NCBI GenBank assembly: GCA_025506515.1
Contig: CM046451.1
Coordinates: 67,599,183 to 67,663,182, forward strand
From: Flaveria trinervia
Taxonomy: Eukaryota; Streptophyta; Magnoliopsida; Asterales; Asteraceae
Reading direction: 5' to 3'
DNA length: 64,000 nucleotides
The first letter of the stretch is position 1; the number at the start of each line of letters is the position of its first letter. This document shows, piece by piece, positions 12,537 through 24,173 of this stretch. Under the pieces are notes generated by a model. The model did no database searches. It was not told where the DNA came from and saw only the letters and a program-made list of their open reading frames with translations. The translations under genes and the position numbers were made by a program.

Positions 12537-12538
12537 CT

Positions 12539-13279
12539 TGTTAGGGATCGTGTACTGGACGAATACCAATAGATTTACGCGTGTACCGAATCAAATAATG
12601 CGGAATCCTATTTGATTGGCGATCCAATCAGTGAGAACACAAGTAGAATCAATTAAAGATTGAATCTAAACATTGTGAACGATTAGCAATCAATCTACTG
12701 CGATCTATGATGGTGGAACAGGTTACTAGAGGTCTCTGGATGGCTAGGGTACGTTTGGCTATCAAAATATTCGAAGTGTCAAGTTTTTCCACCATTTAAG
12801 TGGTATTTATAGGTTAGGGTTTCTCAATCGTGCGACTGAACCATTTGCATGGTTCAGTCGTGCGATTGAGTCATGCGGTTGATCCATTCGCATGACTGAG
12901 TGTTCAGTCGTGCGACTGAGTCAATCTCATGTTTCAATAATGCGACTAATCCAGTCTCCTGGTTCATTCATACGACTGGTTCATTAGCATGAAGTTGCTC
13001 ATGCGTATGGTCCATTAGCATTGGCCAATCGCATGAGAACTTCACATGATTAAGTTTGAATATCTTTCATAGTCATTAATTGATTTAGATATTATTCAAA
13101 CAACCACAACCTATATAGTCAAGTCAATAAATGTTATACATACCAACCAATGAAATATTCAACATTATATAAGCACAACCACATATTGTATTTCATTATG
13201 TACCCGTACAATTACATATGTGTAAGACAATACAAAGATATTCCATTAAGTTCAGAAACTAGGGACACATGTATCTACT
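12539..13279 (-). repeat. B: 5' LTR
   Basis: It matches 1803-2563. The primer-binding site abuts its inner end at 12539. The outer end reads TATCTACT where the partner has TATCTACA, so the terminal base is mutated. A TATA box is at 12804-12811 and palindromes at 12832-13010. Confidence 0.92.
12804..12811 (-). promoter_or_regulatory. TATA box of the B 5' LTR promoter
   Basis: TATAAATA on the minus strand, 759 bp upstream of the gag ATG at 12045, directly downstream of the palindrome array. Confidence 0.6.
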
Positions 13280-13284
13280 GAACA
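13280..13284. repeat. Target-site duplication GAACA, right copy, element B
   Basis: It pairs with 1798-1802. Sequence after it (AGACACTCTTG) continues the interrupted A LTR, as in I at 60089. Confidence 0.93.
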
Positions 13285-13735
13285 AGACACTCTTGATAGT
13301 CACACACTCAACCTCTCACTCTTTCTCATACATGCAACAACCACAAGGGCCATTTTCTCTCTATTCTTGGAGAAGAACAAGCTGGAAAAAAACATTTTCT
13401 GTAGTTCCTTTTGGTTTGTTTTTGGTGTACAAATCCAAGCAAGAAGATGTTTGCTTGATGCTTGTGGGTATGCAAGCTTGATGACACCTCTCCTTGGTGT
13501 TTTGGTTGTTCAAGAACCTCATTCTCTTCATATAACTCATGTTTTCAGCAGCTCTACAAAGGTAGTTTGTATGTGTTGCTTTTGGTTGTTATTTCTTCTT
13601 GATAGCTAGTCCATTCACATATATTTGATCCTATGTTCTTGGGTTTGTTGTTGCTAAGTTATAAGCCTTAATTTTCAGTTTACAAAACATAATTTTAAGG
13701 TTTGATTCCGCTGTGTTTTCTTGTTTAAATAGTTT
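13285..13735 (+). repeat. A: 5' LTR, second part
   Basis: It continues the LTR after B: ACCTCTCACTCTTTCTCA, ATTCTTGGAGAA, TTCCGCTGTGTTTTCTTG, as in F and I. It ends abruptly near 13732, where the last about 25 bp of the LTR, the primer-binding site and about 60 bp of leader found in F and I are missing. ORFs here are chance and match no family protein. Confidence 0.8.
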
Positions 13736-15119
13736 TATAGGAATTTAACAACCTGATAGGGTTTGTTTTGTGATGATATGATGAATCCCTAATCTTTCAA
13801 GTTTATATCTTACATGCTTATGATTAAATTTTGAAAGAAATATGTCAAATGGTGGATTGTATTTTGTTTGGACAAAAACCCAAAATTCTTGGTTTATGTT
13901 GGCTGAAAATTTAGGGTTAAATGGGGATTTATTTTGGTTCTTAGATGTTGTATATGTTATTTCATATTGGTGCATAACCTAGCATTGACCTTGTGTTGAT
14001 TTGGTTGTTTGGTTGATTTCATTCATAATGGGTTGTAATATTTTTCTTTTTTTCTTGTATTTGGATGTAGTTTATTTATTCATTTAATGGTGGTGTAATA
14101 AATAGATTAGGTGTATTTTCTTCTGTTAGAAAATTTGTATTAGGATATATCTTTGTAAAAGAAGATACGCAAGTTGGAAGCACAAAAAGGAAGGCACAAA
14201 GAGAAGGACTTGAAGCATTTGGATGCAACATCAAGTGGGGGTCTTTGGAGATCTCATCTTTTGTTTTGTGTTCAACCCTTAGGAAAGACCAAATGACAAT
14301 ACTTGTGATGGCAAACAAGTGTTGTCAATTTAGTGGCTATGGTTTTGAACTTGTGATTATTTGATTATGCTTATTTGGTGTTATATGATTGTTGTCAACT
14401 TAGTGGCTATGGTAACAAACTAATTAACAAACAAAAAAAGCTGAAAATTTATGGTTCCTAATCATTAAGTGACTAATAAAAGGTTATTAAAAGGATTGAT
14501 GATTTTAATAAAAGGGCTTTTTACTAAAAGAGAACCATAGGGTGCCATATATTTGAAAGCATGCAAATACAAGGTACATAGAGTTTTCAAAACTGGAATT
14601 AATGAAAACTAAAATCCCTTTGGAAACAAGTTAAACACCATCCTTTTACACGACACCCGAATCACTTGAGAACTATTTGTGGGATAAAGGTCACCTAACC
14701 ACTTCTAGGGAACTTGTGTGTTTGAGGTGAGCATAACATATTTGTGGGATAAAGGTCACCTAACCACTTGTATGTGTAAACTCACATGTGTGTGTAAGTA
14801 GGACGACTTGAATTGGAAACCATGTACATAGGGTCACCGAAGCATGGCGTACAATGGTGTTTATGGGATTTTTCATGCCAACTACACATATGATGTTTAA
14901 CTGATCCCATAAAGCTAGAAGTTGCAATAGGTTGCAATTGTCAAATGTGACTACCTTGTTAATTTAAATAATGGAATAAAGGTCACCTAATCATCATTTA
15001 AATGTAACGTTGGAATCTAGATTTTAGTTATTAATTGTCTATGAGACATGGAAAGGGTATTAATGATTAAAATGTAATTTTTCAGAAATACTAATATGAA
15101 CTTTGTAGATTCTGTAGAA
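13736..15119 (+). other. A: long untranslated leader
   Basis: About 1.4 kb with no coding signal, but clearly similar to the leaders of F (48568-50017) and I (60589-62033). It holds three copies of GGGATAAAGGTCACCTAACC (14681-14700, 14746-14765 and a variant at 14973-14992), also present three times in F and I. A TGGGAT/ATCCCA inverted repeat lies near 14855-14905. Confidence 0.75.
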
Positions 15120-16010
15120 ATGGCCGCAAACAATAATGCTACCACCCCGACCATCCATATGTTATCACTGAGAACCATCTTAGAGAGTGATCTTCTCAAT
15201 CATAATAACTTTATGGACTGGTCTTGAAACTTGAGAATTGTTCTCAAGCAAGAGAAAAAGGCCTATGTCCTTGACGATCCCATTCCTGACCAACCCGACC
15301 CCGAGGATGTTGCGGCATATAACGATTAGCTTCAATACACTGAGGATTCCATGCAGGTTTCTTACCTTATGTTGGGAAATATGATTCCCGAACTCCAAAA
15401 GGACTTGGAGCATCATGGGGCATATGACATGATTAACTAATGATGGAAATGTTCCTTCAACAAGCTAGGGTAGAGAGTTACGAAACAGTTCGAGCGCTTC
15501 ATGTGTGTCGCATGGAAGAAACCCAATCGATATCATCTTATGTTCTTAAGATAAAAAGCCACGTTGATCTCCTCGAGAGGCTTAAATGTCCTGTCTCAAA
15601 GGAATTTGCCACACATTTGATCCTTAATGGCCTAACCAAAAGGTTTGAGACGTTCATAATGAATTACAATATGAACGTGTGGGACAAGAGCATTGGTGAG
15701 CTTCACGCAATGCTCAAAACAGCCGAGGCAGGTATGGGTAGAAGGTTCTACCTGTTCTCTTGATCATTGAGGGAGGCAATAAGAAAAGGCCATTCCCCGA
15801 TCCTAAGGCAAATGTTGCCAAAGGAAAGGGATATGTCAAAGGCAAAGGGAAAGGGAAGGCTAAAGCGGAACCTCCAAGGCCTAAGCTTATGAAGCCTAAG
15901 GTAACAGAGAATGATCCATGCTTTGAGTGTGGTGAGATAGGACATCGGAAAAGGAATTGTCCAACCTATCTCAAAGAGTTGAGAAACAAGAGGGATGCAA
16001 GACAAACCTC
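15120..16010 (+). pseudogene. A: gag
   Basis: The ATG at 15120 opens MAANNNATTPTIHMLSL. A stop follows near 15225. The core at 15440-15763 carries the copia gag motifs SYVLKIKSHVDLLERL and LILNGLTKRFETFIMNY, then ELHAMLKTAEAGMGR. A Lys/Gly-rich linker leads to an intact zinc knuckle at 15919-15960 (CFECGEIGHRKRNC, C-x2-C-x4-H-x4-C). At least three frame breaks. Confidence 0.87.
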
Positions 16011-18090
16011 AGGTACATCTTTCATGATTCATATTGGTTTAAATGTTATTTCTTCAAACACATGGGTATTGGATACCGGATGTGGAACTCACATTTGCAA
16101 TTGTTGCAGGGGTTCAAAAGAAATAAGCACTTCGAGAAGGGAGACACAAGTCTCTACATGGGCAACAGACAAAAGTTGATGTCGAAGCCTAAGGAGACTA
16201 TATTATGAAACTTTCAAATGGTTTGGAAGTTGTTCGTATGGACATTTTGTATGCTTGTAGTTTGACTAGGAACATAAATTGCGTTTCCCTTTTAAAATAA
16301 TGTGGTTATGGATTAAGGTTTGTTAACAATGTTATTCATGTTCGTATGGATGATGTATTTTATTTCAAGGCTATGCCATTTGATGGTATCTATGAATTGG
16401 TTTATGATCATTCATCCTATAATAACTATATACCAATCAAGCACCAAGAAACTTAAAATGGGTTTAAGTGATTCTTATCTTTGGCATTGTCGTCTTGGTC
16501 ACATAAACAAGAATCGGCTTCAAACACTTCAGTAGAATAGTCTTTTGAAAACAAATGAAAATGGTTCATTTGATAAGTGTTAATCTTGTTTACAAGGTAA
16601 GATGACCAAGTCGCCCTTTTGTGGTACTAATGAGAGGGCAAAAGACTTATTAGGAATCATATATTTGGATGTATGTGGTCCTTTTAAGACAATGACAAGA
16701 AATGGTGAAAGATACTTCATTCCTTTAGCGACAATTATAGTCGCTATGGTTATGTGTACTTGATGACACATAAATATGAAGCTTTTGAAATGTTCAAAAT
16801 CTTCAAGAATGAAGTAGAAAATAAACTCAATAAAACTATCAAAGTTCTTCATTCAGATATAGGAGGTGAATACTTCAGTGAGGCCTTTCAGGACCATTTA
16901 AGTAATTGTGGGATTGTCTCACAACTTACTCCACCAGAACACCACAACATAATGGTGTGTCTGAAAGGAGAAACAAAACCCTATTGAATATAGTTCAATT
17001 TATGATGGTTATAAGCTCACTACCTTTATCATTTTGGGGTTTCGCATTACTCTCCGTGGCTTGTATTTTGAATATGGCCCCGACCAAGAAAATGAATTCG
17101 ACACCTTTTGAAAAATGACATGGAAGAGTTCCATCGCTATCATATTTAAAAGTATGGGGTTATGAAGCTTATTTTAAGCTAAACACCCAAAACGAGTTGG
17201 AAGTTGATCCACTAAGTGTAATTTGTTGGATATCCCAAGACTGTATAGGATACAACTTCTTTGATCAAACAGAGCAAAAAGTATTTATTTCTCGAAAGGC
17301 TGAGTTCTTCGAAACTAAGTTCCTTATGGAAGGAATAACGTATAGAACAGTGGAATTTGATGAGGATCAAAATCCACAAGCGAATACACGTTTGGTTGAC
17401 ACTAGCAATCAACAAGAGGTTGTTGATAATGATCAAGAGGTTGATCATTACAAACAAAACGTTCGGAGATCTGGTAGAGTTAGCATTCCACCTGAAATAT
17501 ATAGATTTTTCATGAATGGATGCTATGTGGTTGACTCAGATAAGCCAACTAAATACCATGACGCAATGTCCAATTCAGATTGTGACAAATGGCTGGAAGC
17601 CATGAACGTATAGATGCAATCCATGTATGACAACCAAGTTTGGGAATTGGTTGAACTTTCACTCAAACTCAAGGGGTTGATTATGATGAAACCTTCTCGC
17701 CTATAATTCTAAAATCAATTAGGAAATTATTTGCCATAGCTGCTTATTATGACTATGAGATTTGGCAAATTGATGTCAAAATCACTTTTCTTAATGAACA
17801 TCTTGAACAGACTGTCCATATGGTTCAGCCTAATGGTTTTGTCAACATCGTAATAAAGTATGCAAGTTAAAGAGATCAATCTATGGATTGAAACAAGCAT
17901 CGAGAAGTTGGAATCAACATTTTGATGAAGATATCAAGAAATTGGTTTCATCAAGAACGCTAACGAGGCTTGTGTATATAAGAAGGCTAGTGGAAGCATT
18001 ATTACATTCTTAGTATTGTATGTTGATCACATACTACTTTTTGGAAATGATATTCCAACCATGGAAGGTGTTAAAACATTTGCATCGGTA
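16011..18090 (+). pseudogene. A: pol, truncated within RT
   Basis: The protease motif at 16063 reads WVLDTGCGTHICN with a normal D-T-G. Integrase zinc-binding residues appear near 16480-16600 (WHCRLGHINKNRL, then a CLQGKMTKSPF tail) and the core at 16660-17120 (DVCGPFKT, LHSDIGGEY, and HNGVSERRNKTLL in another frame). The RT N-terminus is at 17197-17613. Further RT at 17640-18090 has YVDH at 18019-18030, the last Asp of YVDD replaced by His, which would kill polymerase activity. Sequence leaves the family near 18090. No RNase H. Confidence 0.85.
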
Positions 18091-18098
18091 ATAACTCA

Positions 18099-20030
18099 TG
18101 TAATTAAACCCCCACATACACTCGATTTCATTGTACATCAAAAGCCCTATGCTTGATTTCGTTAACTACATCATTTGGATAATCAATTTGATGCAACCAA
18201 AACTAGGGTTCATATGAATTGGGGGTTATTTGAGTATGACTTTACTAATTAATTTGTAATTTAAAACAATTTTTGGGCTTTGGCCCGCCGGTTAGCATCA
18301 TCTATTGTACATGGGAGGTCAGGGGTTCGAACCCTGCCTCTGCCATGTTTTTTTATTTTAGTTAATTTCTTTTTTATTATTAATTGAGAAAATTATTAGT
18401 ATATCATAATATTACATAAAATAGTTTTGTTAACTAAAACATTTAGATATTTTTAAATTAATTTTTAAACATTTTAACACATATAATTTTTAAATTAAAT
18501 TACCTTCTTTATTATAGTTCAAAGTCTTATTATTTTAAACCGTTTTAAAATTTATATGTTACAAATACTTTAATTAATAATCAATTAATTAGTTAAATCA
18601 TTAAATATTCAATTAATTTTTTAACCATGTTATATTGTAAATAAATAATTATTTACTTTTCACACTTTAACGCCTAACCTTTATTCATCAACTAATATAA
18701 TATAAATACTTTAGTAGTATGTAGTTACGTAAGTTCACTAATGATTCATTTTTGTTTTAAATCTTTAATTATTTAATCAATTTATTCTTTAAACTTTTAT
18801 TTAAATTCTTTAAACGTATAAAACAATATAAGTTTCTATTATTCATCATCCTTGTTTTAAGGTTTTGATATTATAAGACCTTTATAAAGATTATTTAAAA
18901 CATTTAAAATACTTTATAAAATGACTTTAAATAATTTTATATTATTTTGCAAGCCGTATAAATAAGTATTTAATAAATCATCTTTATCAAATTTTAAATA
19001 ATTTATTTCTAAATTAATTATTTCTTTTAACACATCATATTTAATCTTTGTTAATTCAGTAAATAAATGATTACATCACACACTATCATTCTTAGTCTTA
19101 ATAGACTTATACTACTTTATTGAACCAAAATATAATCGATTGTATTATTATATTTGACTTAAATATTAAATCCCACAAATTCCAATTGAAACCCTAATTC
19201 ATCTTTAGTGGTTAGTCATATCTTTATTGTAATCCTAAGACACCAAATCTTAGGTTGAGTCGTGAAGAAACCATTGGAACTATCTTATTTCCTTATTATT
19301 ATCTAAAGCGCATTCTACATCTCGTGAATTTTGCATGTGAGTTTTCCATGCCCTTTTTACTTTATTTCACACCTTTTGGGGTGAAACATAGTAACCTTAT
19401 AAACTTACACTTGTACACATCTTGATACGTGTAAATGCACATTCAATTCATCTTTACTTTTTGTCATGGTTATTGATATTATTATTAGTGTGATATGAGA
19501 TACATTATACGTTGACAATCATTAACTATTGCTAGCCTGGCAACGTCATAGATCTATGGGCCTAACAAGCCTATTTGGTGCTAAAGCCAATATATTCCCG
19601 GCTCCTGATGGCGTATGACTTCTTCATCATGCAAACAAAGTACACTTATCCAATCATTATAAACTTGTAATCTTAATCTTAGTCGAGGTTGATTGTAGCT
19701 ATATGTGTTCTACAATCTTGCATAATTCATCACCATTTACATGAATTGCTACTTGTAAAATTTTTAATATTTATAAGTATGCCTAACCCATCATGTTAAA
19801 GCTTGCTACTTGAGGAACTCTTCTTGCTCATATAGGACTTGGACTTAAATTAATTAAACTGCTTATGTTGTTGTTTATATTTTTGTGTATTGTAATGACT
19901 TAATTGAATTTATATTGTTCAATGAAAAATGGTATTTAATATTATTCCAAATAATTTAGTTCCATATGCTATGAACAATCGTTTCAAATTTGTTCGTCAT
20001 GATGATTCCGCTGTTGGTCGCGGTGTGACA
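18099..20030 (+). repeat. J: probable Ty3/gypsy LTR
   Basis: AT-rich non-coding DNA ending GTCGCGGTGTGACA at 20030. Next comes a degraded initiator-Met primer-binding site at 20033-20046. A terminal GTGTGACA next to a GATTGGTATCAGAGCC-like site is typical of plant gypsy LTRs. The blocks GGGCCTAACAAGCC and CCCGGCTCCTGATGGC near 19560-19610 also look like LTR text. The start is uncertain: 18099 (TGTAATT) is only the first TG after A ends. The low-complexity stretch 18356-19000 shows nothing else. Confidence 0.5.
18285..18355 (+). repeat. tRNA-like sequence, possible SINE relic
   Basis: GCCGGTTAGCATC resembles a tRNA D-arm. A perfect T-arm lies at 18320-18336 (stem CAGGG/CCCTG, loop GTTCGAA), containing box B GGTTCGAACCC. 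The sequence ends CTCTGCCATG and then a T-rich tail. The middle does not form a convincing anticodon arm, so this is not a working tRNA. A tRNA-derived SINE remnant fits best. Confidence 0.45.
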
Positions 20031-20032
20031 GA

Positions 20033-20046
20033 TTCGTATAATAGCC
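20033..20046 (+). other. J: degraded primer-binding site
   Basis: TTCGTATAATAGCC differs at three of 14 positions from TTGGTATCAGAGCC, three bases after the LTR end. About 45 bp of leader follow before G begins. Confidence 0.55.
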
Positions 20047-20089
20047 ATGGTTATAGGGAATCATGATTGGGTGTGAGATTGATATTCTC

Positions 20090-20814
20090 ACAAGGACCGA
20101 ATATGATGATTGAGTCAATGATTGTATGGCGGAATCAAACAATCAAGGAACATTGAATGCAAGAAAAACTCATAAATGCCCTTTGTATTAATGAAAGTGA
20201 TCGGTTAAAATAAATGCTAGGGTTTGAGTATTAAACAGTAACAATACACCTTGAGAACATAAGACTAACAGTATATTCTGATTATCTAAATTTTATATCA
20301 ACAGTCACCTCACATACGAGGTTTTTTATTCTATTTATAGGTTGACAAGATGGCTTTTACAAAGTGGCTAAACTACCCCTGTCCTATACATCAGAGAACT
20401 GGTCTAAATTTTCATCAGTATTTCTTTTATTCATCCGCATTGACTAATACGGATATGTTGATCTTGATCAGCATTTCTTTCTTGTCTTCATATTAGTGTT
20501 TGGTCATCAACATTGACAAATGTGGATGAACAAACACTTATGCGCATTTGTTGCCGGGCATCCGCATTAGTTAATGCTGAAGTACAAATACTTTTCAGCA
20601 TTTTTTTCTGACTATCCACATTTGTTAATGCAGAAGAATACATACTTGTCAGTATTTGTTCTATGTCTTCCGGATATACAAATGCGGTTAGCCGACACTT
20701 GTCTTCTTTCCAGATTCTTCATCCGCATTAATTCTTGGACTTGTGGGATTTCTAGCAGAACAACCATCAACCCAGCACTTGAATTGGCATGTACGATCCT
20801 TTCAGGGTCCAACA
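20090..20814 (-). repeat. G: 3' LTR with family-specific palindromes
   Basis: The inner end is TCCAACA at 20814, next to the polypurine tract. At 20331-20339 the minus strand reads CTATAAATA, a TATA box. Upstream of it (plus 20410-20740) the unit CATCCGCATT...AATGCGGATG and half-sites recur, for example CATCCGCATTAGTTAATGC at 20559. This is the same arrangement as in B/E but with a different palindrome. ORFs overlapping here are chance. Confidence 0.65.
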
Positions 20815-20816
20815 AT

Positions 20817-20826
20817 ACTCCCCCTA
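20817..20826 (-). other. G: polypurine tract
   Basis: The minus strand reads AGGGGGAGTA, two bases inside the LTR end at 20814. Confidence 0.75.
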
Positions 20827-23557
20827 AAGATTATACATCCTATGTTCTTCAAGGGTTTGATGGTTGTTGAGGTTAGGAAGACTCTGCTGGTCTTGTGGAG
20901 GAATAAGAGGTTCTGCTTGAGATGGATCCAAAATGGCCTCTATCATGTTGATAAAGTCATTTGCATCAAACATATTCTCTCTGTTTAGCACATGGATTTT
21001 CATCTGTCTCATAGTGTAGATGGCTTCTAAGGGTAGCTTCTTAAGAGAAATGGGTTCCCATATAGACACAGTAGACAACCCATCACTATCTATCAATAGA
21101 GCTTCATCCACATCTACCCCTAACTTCACAATATTCCCCGATTGTAGAGGAGTCTTCTTCTTCCTCTGTTCTCTCTTGGCACTGATTTGATCATATGCCA
21201 TTTAGAATCTTAATGCAATTTAAGAAGAAGGGCATTTCTTTTTCTCCCAATTAATTGGTTATCGCTCTAAATTGTCTGGTGTATATGTAGTGGATATAGG
21301 ATTCATCTAACCATCTCACCTCATATCCACTCAACAATCTAATCTCAACACCTTCCTTTCCTCCCCATCTTCTTTCAATTACCAACTCGTATGTCTTTTT
21401 ATCATAATAGACATTGGAGATTGATTTGGAGGAATGTGTTCAGCCACCATCTTTCTTTTAAATGATTTAGTTGGTTTCACCAGAATCTATCTTTACTCAA
21501 GCAGATAGCCTTGAGAGATTTGAAGTTGTTTATTCTTCTAAACAGTCTTAGAATATCTTTAAACTCATATCCCCTGAATATAGCCTTGTGATTAATTAGC
21601 TCTAGATTGGCTAGTTTCTTCAGATCATGGAATTCCAAAGAGTTCACAAGAGCAGAGTACTCTGTGAAGAATTGCACTAACCCTGAAATCCTTTTCACCG
21701 CGAACATGTTTAGTCACTGTCATACTTCCAAGCAATAATCTTTTGATCAGTCTTGCATTTGGGAGTAGACACACCTCTAATCATCTATGCAATGGTTAGC
21801 CCTTCTTGAAGTTTCAATTGTGAAGGCTCTGCAAACCACTCAGAATATCTATGCAGAACAGGTGCCAAAGAGTCATGGTCTTTATGGTTGAGCTGTATGT
21901 CTTGTGCTGATAGTCGAATCCTTTGCTTTTTACTGGTAATCTTCTCTTCCAGTTTCTTCAGCCTCTTTTTCTTTTCATTATTCAACCTAAGGATAACAGC
22001 CCTTTGGGAATTAGTCTTCATATTTCTCAACTTTCCCTTTGTAAATCCTTGACCAGACATATAGTCCTTCATTTCCCGTCAGTCATACTATAGGGATCAG
22101 GATATACTGATTGAGGAGTGGAAGTCTGCTTTGTGTTGGAGGATGATTTGAACATTGGAGCTTTTAGAGAAAGAGTGTTTTCATACTCAGTCTCATAAGT
22201 GGTGTCCAATAGTTTATTTAACTTATATTCTTCTGCCTTCATTCCCTCATATGTTATTCTGAATACCTCATCAGGGTCATACCCATGGTTTATTAAAAAC
22301 ATTGATTTCACCATCAGGTCATTAGTTTGGGATTTCTTAACCATCTTTTGTAGTAATGTCTCCTCCTTCACAGGGCTTTCATAAGCTATTGGTTCATCAA
22401 CCACATAGCCACCCTCTATCTCTCCTCTTTCTAGATCAACAAATTCAACCTTCTTTTTTAATTGAGCTACAAGGTTTTCATACTTTTCTTGAAATTCAGC
22501 AATGGCTGCAAGGCTTTTAGGGTCATCTTTTTGCTTTTTTGAATTGGTTCTTCTTCCACCATTGGTCTTTTCCCTTTTGCCTTCTCTGATAAGTATTTCC
22601 TCCTCCTAGTATAGGTTTGCGTCTTTGGGCCAGAGCAGGTTTCAGTCATTTCAGCTTCTTGAGGCACTTTTTCAGCCTCTTACTTTTCTTTTTCTTCATA
22701 AACAGTAGCTAATTCTTCTCTCTTTTATTACGCTTCACATAGTCTTCTAATAAGTTCTTTTTGTTCGTTAGTCAATGATACAGCAGGTACTATTTGCATA
22801 CTCAATTTCTTCTCAATAGGGACAAAAGATTCAGGAATCACTATAATGGGTTCAGCAACTAGCCTCTGATAAACAATAAAATCCCAAAAATGATCATCAA
22901 TGATGAACGCTTCTACAGTGAAACAATCAAGAGCTTTAATCATATCACTGAAATCCGCCTCTTCAGTGTGAGTTTCATCTGGTTTCTTTGTATAAATCAC
23001 CATCTCCATGCTTGATTCATCATGTTTTGATTCACTTGATTCTTTCACTTTCTCATCCTCAAAGAATCTCACCTTTTTAGGAGGAGGGGAGTCATTACTA
23101 CTCTCCCCTGATGAATTTTCAGCACTACCTTCTTTATCACTTTCCTTTTTTATTTTCTCTTCTCTTTTCTCAACCATATTATCTTTCTCCATTTGAGCTT
23201 CAGCTTCCTTTTTTATCATAACAAGTAGTTCTAACTCAGATACTATTTTCTTTAGACTTTCTATCTGGTTCTGTAAGTATATGATAATGTCATATTGCTC
23301 TTAAATCAATCCTTCTTGTTCTTCCATGGCAATGGTTTGGATGGAAAAGGTGTCAACATGACCACTTATTTCATCCCTTGATTGTTGGAGAGTAGCCTTT
23401 AATCTTCTATCTCATTTTCTTTCTCTTTGTTTTCAACCTCATACTTTTCTTTTAGATCTTTTATCTCCTTCTCCTTTTCATCCAACTCCAATAGTCTATC
23501 TGGAATGATACTAGATCTTCTATTCAATAGTTTCTCCATCTTTGCTACTTTCTTCAT
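20824..23557 (-). pseudogene. G: downstream ORF (aORF), 5' part missing
   Basis: It reads from about 23557 leftwards in broken frames. It starts with a strongly charged coiled coil (RLLELDEKEKEIKDLKEKYE, near 23540-23400), then 23219-22728 is Glu/Lys/Ser-rich and acidic, then a Lys-rich helical piece (22072-21785, RLKKLEEKITSKKQRIRLSA). The C-terminal part is 21201-20824 (VSIWEPISLKKLPLEAIY). It lies between pol-side sequence and polypurine tract as in B, D and E, but I could not align it residue by residue to them. Function unknown. It may hold the C-terminal two thirds of the protein. Confidence 0.6.
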
Positions 23558-24173
23558 GTGACATCGAGTAATTTTCCGTTACCAAACTCAGTTAGTTCCG
23601 TTAGGTCTTGCATACACATGTCGTGAGCACAAACTATTTGTCGTTTAACATTGTTGACTAATAATAATAATTTATGATAAACAATGATAATCTAATTAAT
23701 ACTATTGATTATTATTGTGATTACATGGTTCATGAATTTTATAGAATTTTAAATATTTATTTTGTGAATTTTACGCCATAACGTGACAAAAGTTATATAT
23801 ATTCTATGTCTATGCGACTTGTTGTAAATGTTTAGTATTATTATTGATGGTTAATAATACTTATAAATTATAGTCCAGATTATTTAAAAAGTATTAGAAA
23901 GATAGTTTTTATAAAATAAATTAAAGGGGTTATTTTGTAAATATGTTTTAACCAAATATTACCAAAATTACCCAACCCTAAACCCCCCAAACCCCATAAT
24001 CAGCCGCAACCTCACCCCCACACCCCATTCTTTGCGATTTTGATCCAGAACACATACACAAGTCACATTCCATGTGGTTTCAAGTATTACAAGTTGATTG
24101 CAAGTGATAATCATCGTCTAAGCACATCTAAAGGTTAGTTTTGATTGGTTGTTTATAGTTTTTGATGAAGATG
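23558..24173 (+). repeat. K: gypsy-LTR-like DNA, left part
   Basis: Non-coding, AT-rich. It begins TGTGACATCGAGTAATTTTCC right where G stops, a start typical of plant gypsy LTRs. It contains an AACCCTAAACCCC stretch and a CAGCCGCAACCTCA block near 24000. It is interrupted by E and resumes at 58555. No far end or partner LTR is in view, so the identity is tentative. The strand is inferred from the TGTGACA start. Confidence 0.4.
24169..24173. repeat. Target-site duplication AGATG, left copy, element E
   Basis: AGATG precedes GTTAGGACCTGG. The right copy is at 58550-58554. The first T of the expected TG terminus of E is missing here. Confidence 0.8.

Larger units (their letters stand above)
1803..13279 (-). 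mobile_element. B: Sirevirus-like Ty1/copia element nested in A
   Basis: The element has paired LTRs (1803-2563 and 12539-13279), a duplication of GAACA, a primer-binding site at 12520-12536 and a polypurine tract at 2566-2574. In minus-strand order it holds gag, protease, integrase, RT, RNase H, a spacer and the remains of a downstream ORF. RT after integrase makes it copia. The extra 3' ORF, the palindrome-rich LTR and leader, and repeated polypurine motifs point to the Maximus/SIRE lineage. It belongs to the same family as E. Compared with E it has lost about 2.8 kb between the spacer and the aORF. All reading frames are broken. Confidence 0.92.
1381..18090 (+). mobile_element. A: decayed Ty1/copia element, interrupted by B, 3' end lost
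   Basis: The element starts with TGTTGGATTC at 1381, matching LTR starts at 47600, 54480 and 59665. Its 5' LTR is split by element B (1803-13279) and resumes after the duplication at 13285. Leader, gag, protease, integrase and part of RT follow to about 18090, where copia sequence stops inside RT just after the YVDD region. No RNase H, polypurine tract or 3' LTR is present, so it is truncated, apparently by J. It belongs to the same family as F and I. The 3' edge is uncertain by about 20 bp. Confidence 0.85.
20090..23557 (-). mobile_element. G: 3' end of a Sirevirus-like copia element
   Basis: A minus-strand 3' LTR (to 20814), a polypurine tract (20817-20826) and about 2.7 kb of broken downstream ORF are present. 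No gag, integrase, RT or second LTR. LTR and ORF differ in sequence from B/E and D, so this is a third family with the same layout. It stops at 23557, where K-type DNA begins. The left edge (20087-20115) is uncertain. Confidence 0.68.

Noticed and set aside
13269..13609. Overlapping plus-strand ORFs of 70-80 codons
   Set aside because: They straddle the B LTR end and the A LTR. The matching LTR DNA in F and I does not keep the frames.
18285..18355. Functional tRNA gene
   Set aside because: Only the T-arm folds well. The acceptor and anticodon arms do not pair.
23975..24000. CCCTAAACCCCCCAAACCCC as telomeric repeat
   Set aside because: Only one CCCTAAA unit, not an array. The C-rich tract lies in LTR-like DNA.
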